In this document: piece after piece, positions 1 to 6,260 of the stretch
Position numbering within the stretch: the stretch's first letter is position 1
Layout of the letters: each line of letters opens with the position of its first letter
Assembly (NCBI GenBank): GCA_964392615.1
Contig: CAYMRB010000525.1
Coordinates: 1 to 6,284, forward strand
Reading direction: 5' to 3'
DNA from: CAYMRB01 sp964392615
GTDB taxonomy: Bacteria; Planctomycetota; UBA8108
DNA length: 6,284 bases
The notes under the pieces: generated by a model
What the model was told of the DNA's origin: nothing
Seen by the model: only the letters and a program-made list of their open reading frames with translations
Databases searched by the model: none
Position numbers and translations under genes: made by a program

Positions 1-40
1 AACGAATCTGCTCGCTCGATATGCACAGGAACTTGCGAAA

Positions 41-57
41 CACGGCACTAAGCCGTG
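41..57 (-). terminator. Small hairpin around the topA stop codon, weak terminator candidate
   Basis: CACGGC (41-46) and GCCGTG (52-57) form a perfect 6-bp stem with a 5-base loop that holds most of the topA TAG stop. In the direction of topA transcription the stem is followed by only three Ts and then mixed sequence, so it is at best a weak intrinsic terminator. No better one is visible before the window ends. Confidence 0.3.
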
Positions 58-2756
58 GCCGTTTCCTTCTCGGTGTCGTTCCTCTTCGCCGCGGTCTTCT
101 TCTTGGCGGCCTTCTTCTTGGTCGATTTCTTCTTCTTGGCGGTCTTCTTCTTTGCCGCCTTCTTCTTGGCGGTCTTCTTCTTTGCCGCCTTCTTCCTGCG
201 GCGCGCCGGGGCGGTCTCCCTGCGGCGCTGGATCAGCTCGAGAGCTTGCTCGAGCGTGGTCTCTTCCGCCTTGGCGTCGCGGGGTAGGGAGGCGTTCGTT
301 TCGCCGTCCGTGACGTAGGGGCCGTAGCGGCCGGCGAGGACACGGATCTCGGTTTCCGAGTCCGGAGCCTTGCCGAGCTCCTTGAGCACCTTCGCCTGGG
401 TTCGGCCGCGGCCGCGAGTCTTCTCCTCGCGCAGGAGCTCGATCGCGCGTGCCTCGGTGAGCTCGAGGAGGTTGTCGCTCTCCTTCAGGCTGCGCGTCTC
501 CTTGCCGCACTTGATGTACGGGCCGTAGCGGCCGAGATCGGCGACGATCTCCTGGCCGTCGTTCTGCGGGTCGTGGCCGATGACCTTCGGCAGCTCCAGG
601 AGCTTGAGCGCGATCTCGAGGGTCGCCTCTTGCGGCCCCATGCCGCGTGGGAGCGACTTCATCTTGCGGTCGTCGTTCTCGCCGAGCTGGACGTACGGTC
701 CGAAGCGACCCACCTTGGCGTAGATCGGCTGGTCCGTCTCCGGGTGGCGGCCGAGCTCCTTGACGTCGGCGCCCGCCGCGAGCAGCTCCACGGCGTTCTC
801 GAGCGTCAGCTCGTCCGGGGGGAGCCCGTCCGGGATGCTCGCGCGCTCGCCGTCGCGTTCGAGGTACGGACCATAGCGTCCGACGCGTACGTCGATCCGA
901 CGGCCTTCCTCGTCTTCGCCGAGCGGTAGCGTGCAGGACTCGCGCGCGTCGATCTCGCGTCCGATCAGCTCGTGGAGGCCGGCGCGATCGTCGAGGCCGA
1001 AGTAGAAGCTCTTCAGGTACGGAAGCGATTCCTTCTCGCCCACCGAGATATTGTCGAGGTCGTCCTCCATCCGCGCGGTGAACTGAATGTCGACCAGGTG
1101 GGTGAAGAAGCGCTCCATCAGCTCGACCACCGCGAACGCAGTGAACGTCGGCACGAGCGCGTTGCCTTGTTTGTACACGTACTCGCGTCGCTGGATCGTG
1201 TCGATGATCGTCGCGTAGGTACTCGGTCGACCGACGCCGTTCGCCTCGAGCTCCTTGACGAGGCTTGCCTCGGTGAAGCGCGCCGGCGGCTGGGTCGTGT
1301 GGTCCTTCGCCTTGATCTCCGCGAGCGTCAGCGGATCGTCGACCGCGAGCTCCGGCAGGATCGTTTCCTTGTCGGCGAGATCCGCGCTGGGGTTGTCCGA
1401 GCCCTCGACGTACGCACGCAGGAAGCCGGGGAACTCGATCGTCTTGCCGGTCGACTGGAAGACCGCGTCGCCGTCGGTGATGCGGAGCTTCATGCGATGG
1501 CCCCGCGCGTCGGCCATCTGGCAGGCGACCGTGCGCTTCCAGATGAGCTCGTACAGCCGCGCCTCGTCCGCGCCGAGCTTGCGCTTGAGCTCCTCCGGGC
1601 GGTGGAACTCGGTCGACGGGCGGATCGCTTCGTGCGCTTCCTGTGCGTTCTTGACCTTCGTCTTGTAGCGGCGGGGCTCTTTCGGCAGGTGCTCGTCGCC
1701 GTAAAGGCCGGTCACGAGCTCGCGGATTCGGCCGATCGCCTGCTCGGCGAGCGTCACCGAGTCCGTACGCATGTACGTGATGAAGCCCTGCTCGTAGAGG
1801 CGCTGCGCAGTCCGCATGGTCTGTCGAGCCGACATGCGCATCTTGCGGTTGGCTTCCTGCTGCAGCGTGCTCGTCGTGAACGGCGGCGCCGGTCGCGTCG
1901 TGTACGGCTTGCGCTCGACCTCGTTCGCGCGCCAGCTTGCCGTACGGACGCGCTCGCAAAGGTCGCGAGCTTCCGTCTCGCCGAGGAGCACCACGTTGCT
2001 CGCCGCGCTCTCCTTGAGTTGGCCCGTGTTCTCGTCGAAGTCACGGCCCGTCGCGACGCGCTTGCCGCCGACCTCGACCAGCGTCGCGTCGAACGGTCCG
2101 TGCACTCGCTCGTCGGAGGGCGCCTCGAAGCGGCCGATGAGGTCCCAGTACGTCGCGGTGACGAACGCGCGTCGCTCACGCTCGCGTTCGACGATGATGC
2201 GTACCGCCACGCTCTGGACGCGTCCGGCCGACAGCTTCGGGCGGATCTTCTTCCACAGGACCGGCGACAGCTCGTAGCCGTAGAGGCGATCGAGTAGCCG
2301 GCGGGTCTCCTGAGCCTGGACGAGGCGGTCGTCGATCTCTCGCGGGTTCTCGAGCGCCGTGCGGATGGCTTCCTTCGTGATCTCGTGGAACACGAGCCGG
2401 CGTCGCGGCACCTTCGGCTTCAGCACCTCGCACAGATGCCAGCTGATCGCTTCGCCCTCGCGGTCTTCATCGGTCGCGAGGAAGACCTCGTCGACGTCCT
2501 TGAGGAGGGAGCGGAGCTTGGTGACCTGCTTCTTCTTCTCCGCGGGCACGACGTAGAGCGGCTCGAAATCGTTCTCGATGTCGATGCCGAGCCGGGCCCA
2601 CTTCTCCTTCTTGAGTTTTGCCGGGATCTCCTTTGCGGAGGAGGGGAGATCACGGATGTGTCCAATGCTCGACTCGACGACATAGCCGTCGTCAAGGAAC
2701 TTCGAAATGGTTCGCGCCTTCGTCGGCGACTCCACGATGACGAGCGCCTTGCCCAC
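48..2756 (-). CDS. topA: DNA topoisomerase I (type IA), with GRYGPY-repeat C-terminus and lysine-rich tail
   Basis: The product relaxes negatively supercoiled DNA by cutting and passing single strands through a transient 5'-phosphotyrosine link; it is cytoplasmic and nucleoid-associated. The 902-residue protein starts with a Toprim domain (about residues 3-115): VIVESPTKA with Glu9, and the acidic triad Asp96/Asp98/Glu100 in ATDEDREGE. The type IA core follows (about 130-585), with LSAGRVQSVA at 175-184, the active site GFITYMRTDS with catalytic Tyr328 and Arg330, HEAIRP at 375-380 and GVGRPSTYATI at 507-517. From about 620 to 845 there are four repeats with GR(Y/F)GPY cores at 626, 683, 742 and 809. 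Residues 851-891 are almost only Lys, Ala, Thr and Arg. The five cysteines (109, 267, 412, 608, 750) form no C4 zinc ribbon, unlike Escherichia coli TopA. The GTG start gives the family's usual N-terminus and has GGAGG 7 nt upstream; the frame stays open far upstream, but that part is not TopA-like. The stop is TAG. The length is normal for the family. The gene appears to be transcribed alone, divergently from the secreted-protein gene. Confidence 0.97.
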   Translation of the reverse strand: MGKALVIVESPTKARTISKFLDDGYVVESSIGHIRDLPSSAKEIPAKLKKEKWARLGIDIENDFEPLYVVPAEKKKQVTKLRSLLKDVDEVFLATDEDREGEAISWHLCEVLKPKVPRRRLVFHEITKEAIRTALENPREIDDRLVQAQETRRLLDRLYGYELSPVLWKKIRPKLSAGRVQSVAVRIIVERERERRAFVTATYWDLIGRFEAPSDERVHGPFDATLVEVGGKRVATGRDFDENTGQLKESAASNVVLLGETEARDLCERVRTASWRANEVERKPYTTRPAPPFTTSTLQQEANRKMRMSARQTMRTAQRLYEQGFITYMRTDSVTLAEQAIGRIRELVTGLYGDEHLPKEPRRYKTKVKNAQEAHEAIRPSTEFHRPEELKRKLGADEARLYELIWKRTVACQMADARGHRMKLRITDGDAVFQSTGKTIEFPGFLRAYVEGSDNPSADLADKETILPELAVDDPLTLAEIKAKDHTTQPPARFTEASLVKELEANGVGRPSTYATIIDTIQRREYVYKQGNALVPTFTAFAVVELMERFFTHLVDIQFTARMEDDLDNISVGEKESLPYLKSFYFGLDDRAGLHELIGREIDARESCTLPLGEDEEGRRIDVRVGRYGPYLERDGERASIPDGLPPDELTLENAVELLAAGADVKELGRHPETDQPIYAKVGRFGPYVQLGENDDRKMKSLPRGMGPQEATLEIALKLLELPKVIGHDPQNDGQEIVADLGRYGPYIKCGKETRSLKESDNLLELTEARAIELLREEKTRGRGRTQAKVLKELGKAPDSETEIRVLAGRYGPYVTDGETNASLPRDAKAEETTLEQALELIQRRRETAPARRRKKAAKKKTAKKKAAKKKTAKKKKSTKKKAAKKKTAAKRNDTEKETATA
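129..195 (-). repeat. Perfect 30-bp tandem repeat encoding the lysine/alanine tail of TopA
   Basis: Bases 131-160 and 161-190 are identical, and the 30-base period holds without mismatch from 129 to 195. On the minus strand each unit encodes ten residues of the KKKTA/KKKAA type, so two units cover about residues 855-877 of TopA. Flanking DNA at 91-128 holds more degenerate copies of the same Lys-Ala theme. Basic tails of this kind resemble histone H1 C-termini and are known in some bacterial TopA proteins, where they bind DNA and raise processivity. Applying that role here is inference. Because the unit is a multiple of three, gain or loss of a copy would keep the frame. Confidence 0.9.
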
Positions 2757-2762
2757 CTCGGG

Positions 2763-2768
2763 ACCTCC
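2763..2768 (-). promoter_or_regulatory. Ribosome-binding site of topA
   Basis: On the minus strand GGAGGT lies 6 nt before the GTG at 2756-2754. This near-perfect Shine-Dalgarno sequence decides the start, because the reading frame stays open for 585 further codons upstream and so gives no other guide. Confidence 0.85.
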
Positions 2769-2904
2769 GTCAACTCGATTCTGCTTGTCCGGTCTCTTCA
2801 CTCGGCCCGGCTGGGCCTCCGATCTTCTCGGAACGACGTGCCCCGCCGGGCTCGGATGATAGATCGTCGCGGCGAGGTCGGCATCCTGAGAGTCGATGCG
2901 CAGA

Positions 2905-2934
2905 AGAATAGTCGAACCAGGAGCACCGGCGCAA
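2905..2934 (-). promoter_or_regulatory. Candidate promoter for topA
   Basis: On the minus strand TTGCGC (2934-2929) and TATTCT (2910-2905) are 18 bases apart, matching the housekeeping -35/-10 consensus at 3 and 4 of 6 positions. It would give a leader of about 140 nt. A second -10-like hexamer, TATCAT, lies closer to the gene at 2861-2856 but has no good -35. Both are weak matches, and promoter consensus in this lineage is uncertain. Confidence 0.22.
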
Positions 2935-3047
2935 GGTTCGTCTCTGGCGACGCGATTTGTCCTAACGCGTGTTGTGGTTGCGTTTTGCGGCTCTTGCTCC
3001 GGCGTGAGGCGGGGCCGGGCAGCGCCGGCGAGGCGCCGATCCAGCCC

Positions 3048-3085
3048 GCTTTTCGGCCGTCGAGACCCGGCCGAAGGGCCGTTTT
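3048..3085 (+). terminator. 12-bp GC-rich hairpin followed by TTTT, terminator-like
   Basis: Bases 3048-3059 pair with 3068-3079 across an 8-base loop: ten Watson-Crick pairs, of which eight are contiguous next to the loop (TTCGGCCG/CGGCCGAA), plus two G-U pairs. Two bases later comes TTTT (3082-3085). On the + strand this has the form of an intrinsic terminator or attenuator about 230 nt before the secreted-protein gene. On the minus strand no T-run follows it. It could stop + strand transcripts arising in the topA region, act as a leader attenuator, or be chance structure in GC-rich DNA. Confidence 0.35.
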
Positions 3086-3199
3086 CGGTGCGCTCCGCCC
3101 CGTCGCCGCGGCTCCGAGCGAGCGCGAACTTCGCCACGGACGCTGGCCGTTTCGGGGTGCTTCCGTAGACTGGAAGGCAGCGAGCGGGAGACCGGGAGG

Positions 3200-3258
3200 T
3201 GCCTCTTCTCGAGCGAGATCTCGGAGGCAACGGGTCACCCGACCCGGCTCGCGGTGAC
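3200..3258 (+). promoter_or_regulatory. Cluster of small hairpins in the leader of the secreted-protein gene
   Basis: TGCCTC (3200-3205) pairs with GAGGCA (3224-3229). CGGGTC (3231-3236) pairs with GACCCG (3241-3246) over a 4-base loop. GTCACC (3234-3239) can instead pair with GGTGAC (3253-3258), which excludes the second stem. Each stem is a perfect 6 bp. They end 45-55 nt before the ribosome-binding site. Regulation by alternative folding is possible but not shown, since short stems are common at this GC content. Confidence 0.2.
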
Positions 3259-3303
3259 GGCATGACGGACGGGATCAGAGGTCTCGGTCGCTCCGACTCG
3301 GAA

Positions 3304-3309
3304 AGGTGG
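3304..3309 (+). promoter_or_regulatory. Ribosome-binding site of the secreted-protein gene
   Basis: AGGTGG differs from AGGAGG at one base and lies 5 nt before the GTG at 3315. The upstream in-frame GTG at 3306 is part of this site itself, which argues for starting at 3315 rather than 3306. Confidence 0.55.
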
Positions 3310-3314
3310 TAGGC

Positions 3315-3389
3315 GTGTCCAGAACACCGGTCGTGCTCCCCATGGTCGCGCTGCTCGCGACGATCGTCGCGCCCCGGAGCTCGTCGGCG
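3315..3389 (+). other. Signal peptide of the secreted protein
   Basis: Residues 1-25 have a short N-region with Arg3, a hydrophobic stretch from about residue 6 to 19 (VVLPMVALLATIVA), then PRSSSA with small residues at -3 and -1 for signal peptidase I. Cys27 comes two residues after the predicted cut. It does not fit a lipobox because Gln precedes it. Confidence 0.8.
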
Positions 3390-6260
3390 CAATGCGACAT
3401 CGACATCAGCACGGGATTCGATCAGGACGAGGGTGTTGCCCTGGCCGAGGGCGTTCTCGACGAGGACTACCTCGCGATCGGTCCGGACGGTACCGAGGCG
3501 ACGCCCTACACGCTGGTCAGCGATGGCTTCCCGATCCCTCCGTGGTTCGCGAACTCCGAGTCGTCGCTGTGGATCGTGCCGAACGCCGACCTCGACGCGA
3601 ACGCCGCGCCGGGACGGTGGGTGTACTCGATCACATTCGAGATCGACGACGGCGACCCGGAGCTCGCGACCCTCGTCGGTCAGTGGGCGACGGACAACTC
3701 GGGCGTCGACATCGTGATCAACGGCATGTCGGCCGGCCTCACGAGTGGTGGCTTCGGAGCGTGGAGCGTCTTTCCCCCCGACGCCGGCGCCGGCCTGTTC
3801 GTCGAAGGCGAGAACACGATCGAGTTCCACGTCGACAACGCGCCGCCCGGAGACAATCCGACCGGTCTGCGGGTCGAGGCCTGCGTCGGGCTCCCGGCGC
3901 CCGAGGAGCGGCCGCTGAACATCTCGACCGGCTTCGATGCGGAGGTCGGCGCGACCGTCGGCGACAGCGAGCCGGATCCGACGTACACGATCCGCGGTTC
4001 GGAGATCGTCGGCAGCGTCGCAGCGATGGCGATACCGGAAGTCGGCTTCCCCGACTTCCCGCCGTGGCGGACGAACACCGTGAACTCGCGCTGGATCGGT
4101 CCGGACGACTCGGAGGCGATCGCCGTTGCCGGCGAGTACACGTACGGCATGGTGATCACCCTGCCCGTCGAAGTCGACGTGTCTCTCGCGATGCTCGATT
4201 GCAGCGTCGCGTCGGACGACGAGCTCCTCGACGTCCTCGTCAACGGCGAGCCGCTCGGTTTGAGCTTCGCCGGCTCCGAGGAGTTGACGGCGCTTCCCGT
4301 CGGCGCCGGTCAGGGGGCGTTCCGTCGCGGCGCGAACACGATCGAGTTCGTCGTCAACAATTTCGAGGAGGGGCCGACGGGCCTGCGAGTCGACGGCGAG
4401 ATCGTCGAGGGGCCGCCGCCGGTCGATCAGGAGGCGACGCTGTTCGGTCTCGAGACCGGGTTCGACGACGACACGGGCGCGACGATCGGCAATAGCCTGC
4501 CCGACGACCATTGGGTCATCATCGGGCCGCCGGATTCGGGGCTCTTCGAGGAGGCGACGGTCGTTCCGGACGACGTGTGGCCGATCGTGCCCGAGGTGTG
4601 GACGGCGTCGTCCGCGCGCGCCAAGTGGATCGGTACGTCGAACGTGTCATCGAACGGCCCCGAAGGCGTGTACACGTTCCGCGTTCTCGTCGAGATCCCC
4701 GACGGCGTCGACGCGGAGGAGGCTGCGATCATCGGCCGCTGGACGTCGGACAACCAGGGCGTCGACGTCCTCGTCAACGGCGTGTCGACCGGCACCGCCC
4801 CGACGGGCAACTTTCGCGCACTCGAGCCGATTCCGCCGGACGCCGGATTCGGGCTGTTCGAGAACGGCATCAACACGGTCGATATCGTCATCCAGAACGC
4901 CGGACCGGGCGAGGGTCCGGTCGGTCTGTTCGTCGAGGCGATCGTCGGCACCGGGGTCGTCGATCCGAGCGATCTCTCGACGGGCATCAGCGCGCGCGGT
5001 ATCGGCCCCCTGCCGGCCGGCATGGACGACGAGCGCTACCTGTTCGTCGGGCCCGATCGCGGCGAGGTGAGCCGTGCGGTGGTCGTCGGATCGCCCCAAC
5101 CATCGTGGCTCGCGAACTCGACGACGTCGAAGTGGATCGGTCTGGACGGCGGCACGTCGAACGGCGCGGCGGGCGACTACACGTACATCTTCGAGTTCAC
5201 CGCACCGGCGGAGGTCAACCCGGACCGCGTCGCGCTCGTCGGGGGATGGGCCGCTGCCTCGAGCGGGGTCGCTATCGTGCTGAACGGCGAGTCGCTCGAG
5301 CTGACCGCGGACGGGCCGGGCGCGCTGACGCCGTTTCCGGACGGCGCGGGTCTGGGCAAGATGTTGATCGGAGCGAACACGCTGGAGTTCGTCGTTCACG
5401 CGGAGTCGCCGACGGCGCTGCGCGTCGAGGCGCGAATCGAGTCGGTGCCGCGGGACGATCCGTTCGACATCTCGACCGGCGTCGTGGATGGCGCAACCCT
5501 CGGCGATGGGGAACTGGACGACAAGTGGGAGATCACGGACGTGTTCGGCATCTTGGACGCCGCGACGACGATGCCCGCGGTGGACGTGCCGGCGGACTGG
5601 ATCGCGAATGCGAACACGTCGAGGTGGGTCGGCCCGGTCAACGCGCTCGTCGCCGAGGCGGGCGAGTACGCGTACGTGACCCGCGTGACACTCGATACGC
5701 AGGAGCAGGCGGACAGCGCGGTGATCCGCGGCCTCTTCGCTGCCGACAACGATGTCCTGGACGTGCGGATCAACGATCAGTCGACCGGTCTCGTGTCGAC
5801 CGGCTCGTTCGTCGCGTACACGCCGTTCCCGGAGCGATTCGGCCGCGGCCTGTTCCAGGTCGACGAGAACGAGATCCGCATCCTCGTCTCGAACGCCGGC
5901 GCCGCGGCCAATCCGTCCGGGCTACGCGTCGATGCGGTCGTGGACGTCGAGGGCGAAGCGCCGCCGGACCGGCGGCGCTTCATGCGGGGCGACGCGACGC
6001 AAGACGGCGCGCTCAACCTGACGGACGCGGTGCGGATCTTCCGATTCCTGTTCCTGGGCGACGAGCCCCCGACCTGTCGCGAGACGATGGACGCCGACAA
6101 CAACGGCACGGTCGTGTTGACCGACGGCGTCGTGATTCTCAACTACCTCTTCCAGGGCGGCGCGGCGCTGGCGTCGCCGCACCGGGAGTGCGGTCTCGAC
6201 CCGGATGCGCCGGGCTCGCGGGGGGATCTGGGGTGCGCGTCGCACCCGCCCTGCGAGTGA
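3315..6260 (+). CDS. Secreted five-repeat protein with C-terminal dockerin-like domain, function unknown
   Basis: A 981-residue protein predicted to be exported by Sec and cut by signal peptidase I after Ala25 (SSSA before QC). The mature part has five tandem copies of a roughly 160-residue domain (about 28-192, 201-364, 376-545, 553-710, 717-879). Each copy opens with a form of STGFD, has a W(I/V)GP-type motif, a GxWxxDNxGVDVxVNG core, and closes with NTIEFxVxNAxPG then PTGLRVEA. Alternating hydrophobic residues suggest a beta-sandwich; the pattern resembles domains of PEP-CTERM-type and planctomycete surface proteins, by memory only. A dockerin-like pair of Ca2+ loops (888-950) and a tail with Cys959, Cys974 and Cys980 follow. 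The protein is very acidic and has only four lysines (437, 606, 682, 737). No catalytic motif was recognised. GTG 3315 is chosen for its Shine-Dalgarno sequence and compact signal peptide; GTG 3306 and ATG 3342 are alternatives. The stop is TGA. A role in adhesion, surface layers or polysaccharide binding is a guess. Confidence 0.9.
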   Translation: MSRTPVVLPMVALLATIVAPRSSSAQCDIDISTGFDQDEGVALAEGVLDEDYLAIGPDGTEATPYTLVSDGFPIPPWFANSESSLWIVPNADLDANAAPGRWVYSITFEIDDGDPELATLVGQWATDNSGVDIVINGMSAGLTSGGFGAWSVFPPDAGAGLFVEGENTIEFHVDNAPPGDNPTGLRVEACVGLPAPEERPLNISTGFDAEVGATVGDSEPDPTYTIRGSEIVGSVAAMAIPEVGFPDFPPWRTNTVNSRWIGPDDSEAIAVAGEYTYGMVITLPVEVDVSLAMLDCSVASDDELLDVLVNGEPLGLSFAGSEELTALPVGAGQGAFRRGANTIEFVVNNFEEGPTGLRVDGEIVEGPPPVDQEATLFGLETGFDDDTGATIGNSLPDDHWVIIGPPDSGLFEEATVVPDDVWPIVPEVWTASSARAKWIGTSNVSSNGPEGVYTFRVLVEIPDGVDAEEAAIIGRWTSDNQGVDVLVNGVSTGTAPTGNFRALEPIPPDAGFGLFENGINTVDIVIQNAGPGEGPVGLFVEAIVGTGVVDPSDLSTGISARGIGPLPAGMDDERYLFVGPDRGEVSRAVVVGSPQPSWLANSTTSKWIGLDGGTSNGAAGDYTYIFEFTAPAEVNPDRVALVGGWAAASSGVAIVLNGESLELTADGPGALTPFPDGAGLGKMLIGANTLEFVVHAESPTALRVEARIESVPRDDPFDISTGVVDGATLGDGELDDKWEITDVFGILDAATTMPAVDVPADWIANANTSRWVGPVNALVAEAGEYAYVTRVTLDTQEQADSAVIRGLFAADNDVLDVRINDQSTGLVSTGSFVAYTPFPERFGRGLFQVDENEIRILVSNAGAAANPSGLRVDAVVDVEGEAPPDRRRFMRGDATQDGALNLTDAVRIFRFLFLGDEPPTCRETMDADNNGTVVLTDGVVILNYLFQGGAALASPHRECGLDPDAPGSRGDLGCASHPPCE
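3396..5951 (+). repeat. Five tandem copies of a divergent ~160-residue protein domain
   Basis: Approximate limits: copy 1 3396-3890, copy 2 3915-4406, copy 3 4440-4949, copy 4 4971-5444, copy 5 5463-5951. The conserved core starts at protein residues 122, 296, 474, 643 and 806. Copies 1 and 3 keep WxxDNxGVD intact. Copy 2 has Cys-Ser-Val at the Gly-x-Trp position and DDELLD in place of DNxGVD. Copy 4 has ASSGVA. Copy 5 has Phe for Trp and Asn-Asp for the usual Asn-Gly. The copies are clearly homologous in protein but well diverged, so the duplications look old rather than recent. Confidence 0.85.
5976..6164 (+). other. Dockerin-like domain (two Ca2+-binding F-hand loops)
   Basis: Two duplicated segments follow the dockerin type I pattern. 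Loop 1 is GDATQDGALNLTDA with Asp893, Thr895, Asp897, Gly898, Asn901 and Asp904. Loop 2 is DADNNGTVVLTDG with Asp926, Asp928, Asn930, Gly931 and Asp937. Each is followed by a hydrophobic helix (IFRFLFLG and VILNYLFQG). The repeat distance is 33 residues, and Cys921 sits in the linker. In classical cellulosomes dockerins bind cohesins; in other bacteria such domains are also found without known cohesin partners, and their role there is not settled. Confidence 0.85.
6183..6257 (+). other. Cys-containing C-terminal tail ending PPCE
   Basis: The last 25 residues run ECGLDPDAPG, then DLGCASHPPCE, with Cys959, Cys974 and Cys980. Together with Cys921 in the dockerin-like part this makes four cysteines, enough for two disulfides. 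I recognise the CG-D-P, LGC and PPC pattern as a recurrent ending of dockerin-bearing planctomycete proteins. Whether it is a fold cap or a sorting signal is unknown to me. Confidence 0.6.

Larger units (their letters stand above)
2757..3314. other. Divergent intergenic region, non-coding
   Basis: These 558 bases separate the topA start from the secreted-protein start. Open frames cross the region, but they look like by-products of high GC content: none has a recognisable domain, and they run on into antisense of the neighbouring genes. The region holds both ribosome-binding sites, weak promoter-like hexamers, a 12-bp hairpin with a T-run at 3048-3085 and smaller hairpins at 3200-3258. The part around 2895-2990 is less GC-rich than the rest and is the likeliest place for promoters. 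No tRNA-like or known riboswitch-like fold was recognised by eye. Confidence 0.75.

Noticed and set aside
972..2297. 441-codon open frame on the + strand opposite topA
   Set aside because: It is antisense to the conserved topoisomerase core, has Arg/Leu/Val/Ala-rich composition typical of a GC-rich shadow frame, and shows no motif.
2385..3257. 290-codon + strand open frame crossing from topA antisense into the intergenic region
   Set aside because: It starts opposite the Toprim domain, has no ribosome-binding site or recognisable domain, and is rich in Arg, as expected from chance open frames here.
3306..3344. Alternative starts GTG 3306 and ATG 3342 for the secreted protein
   Set aside because: GTG 3306 lies inside the likely Shine-Dalgarno sequence. 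ATG 3342 would remove the Arg and half of the hydrophobic part of the signal peptide.
3378..3395. Possible lipoprotein signal at Cys27
   Set aside because: The residues before the Cys are S-S-A-Q; Gln at -1 and no Leu at -3 do not fit a lipobox, while signal peptidase I cleavage after Ala25 fits well.
2757..4511. Upstream extension of the topA frame by 585 codons on the minus strand
   Set aside because: The extension runs antisense through the secreted-protein gene, is Arg-rich low-complexity sequence without domains, and the TopA family N-terminus with a clear ribosome-binding site begins at 2756.
4647..5399. 250-codon minus strand open frame opposite the secreted-protein gene
   Set aside because: The + strand frame shows signal peptide, repeats and dockerin-like domain; the antisense frame has only Arg/Asp/Val-rich text mirroring the repeats.
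3396..5951. Repeated DNA that might be a mobile or CRISPR-like array
   Set aside because: The periodicity is at the protein level only, about 500 bases per unit, diverged and in frame; it is a domain array.
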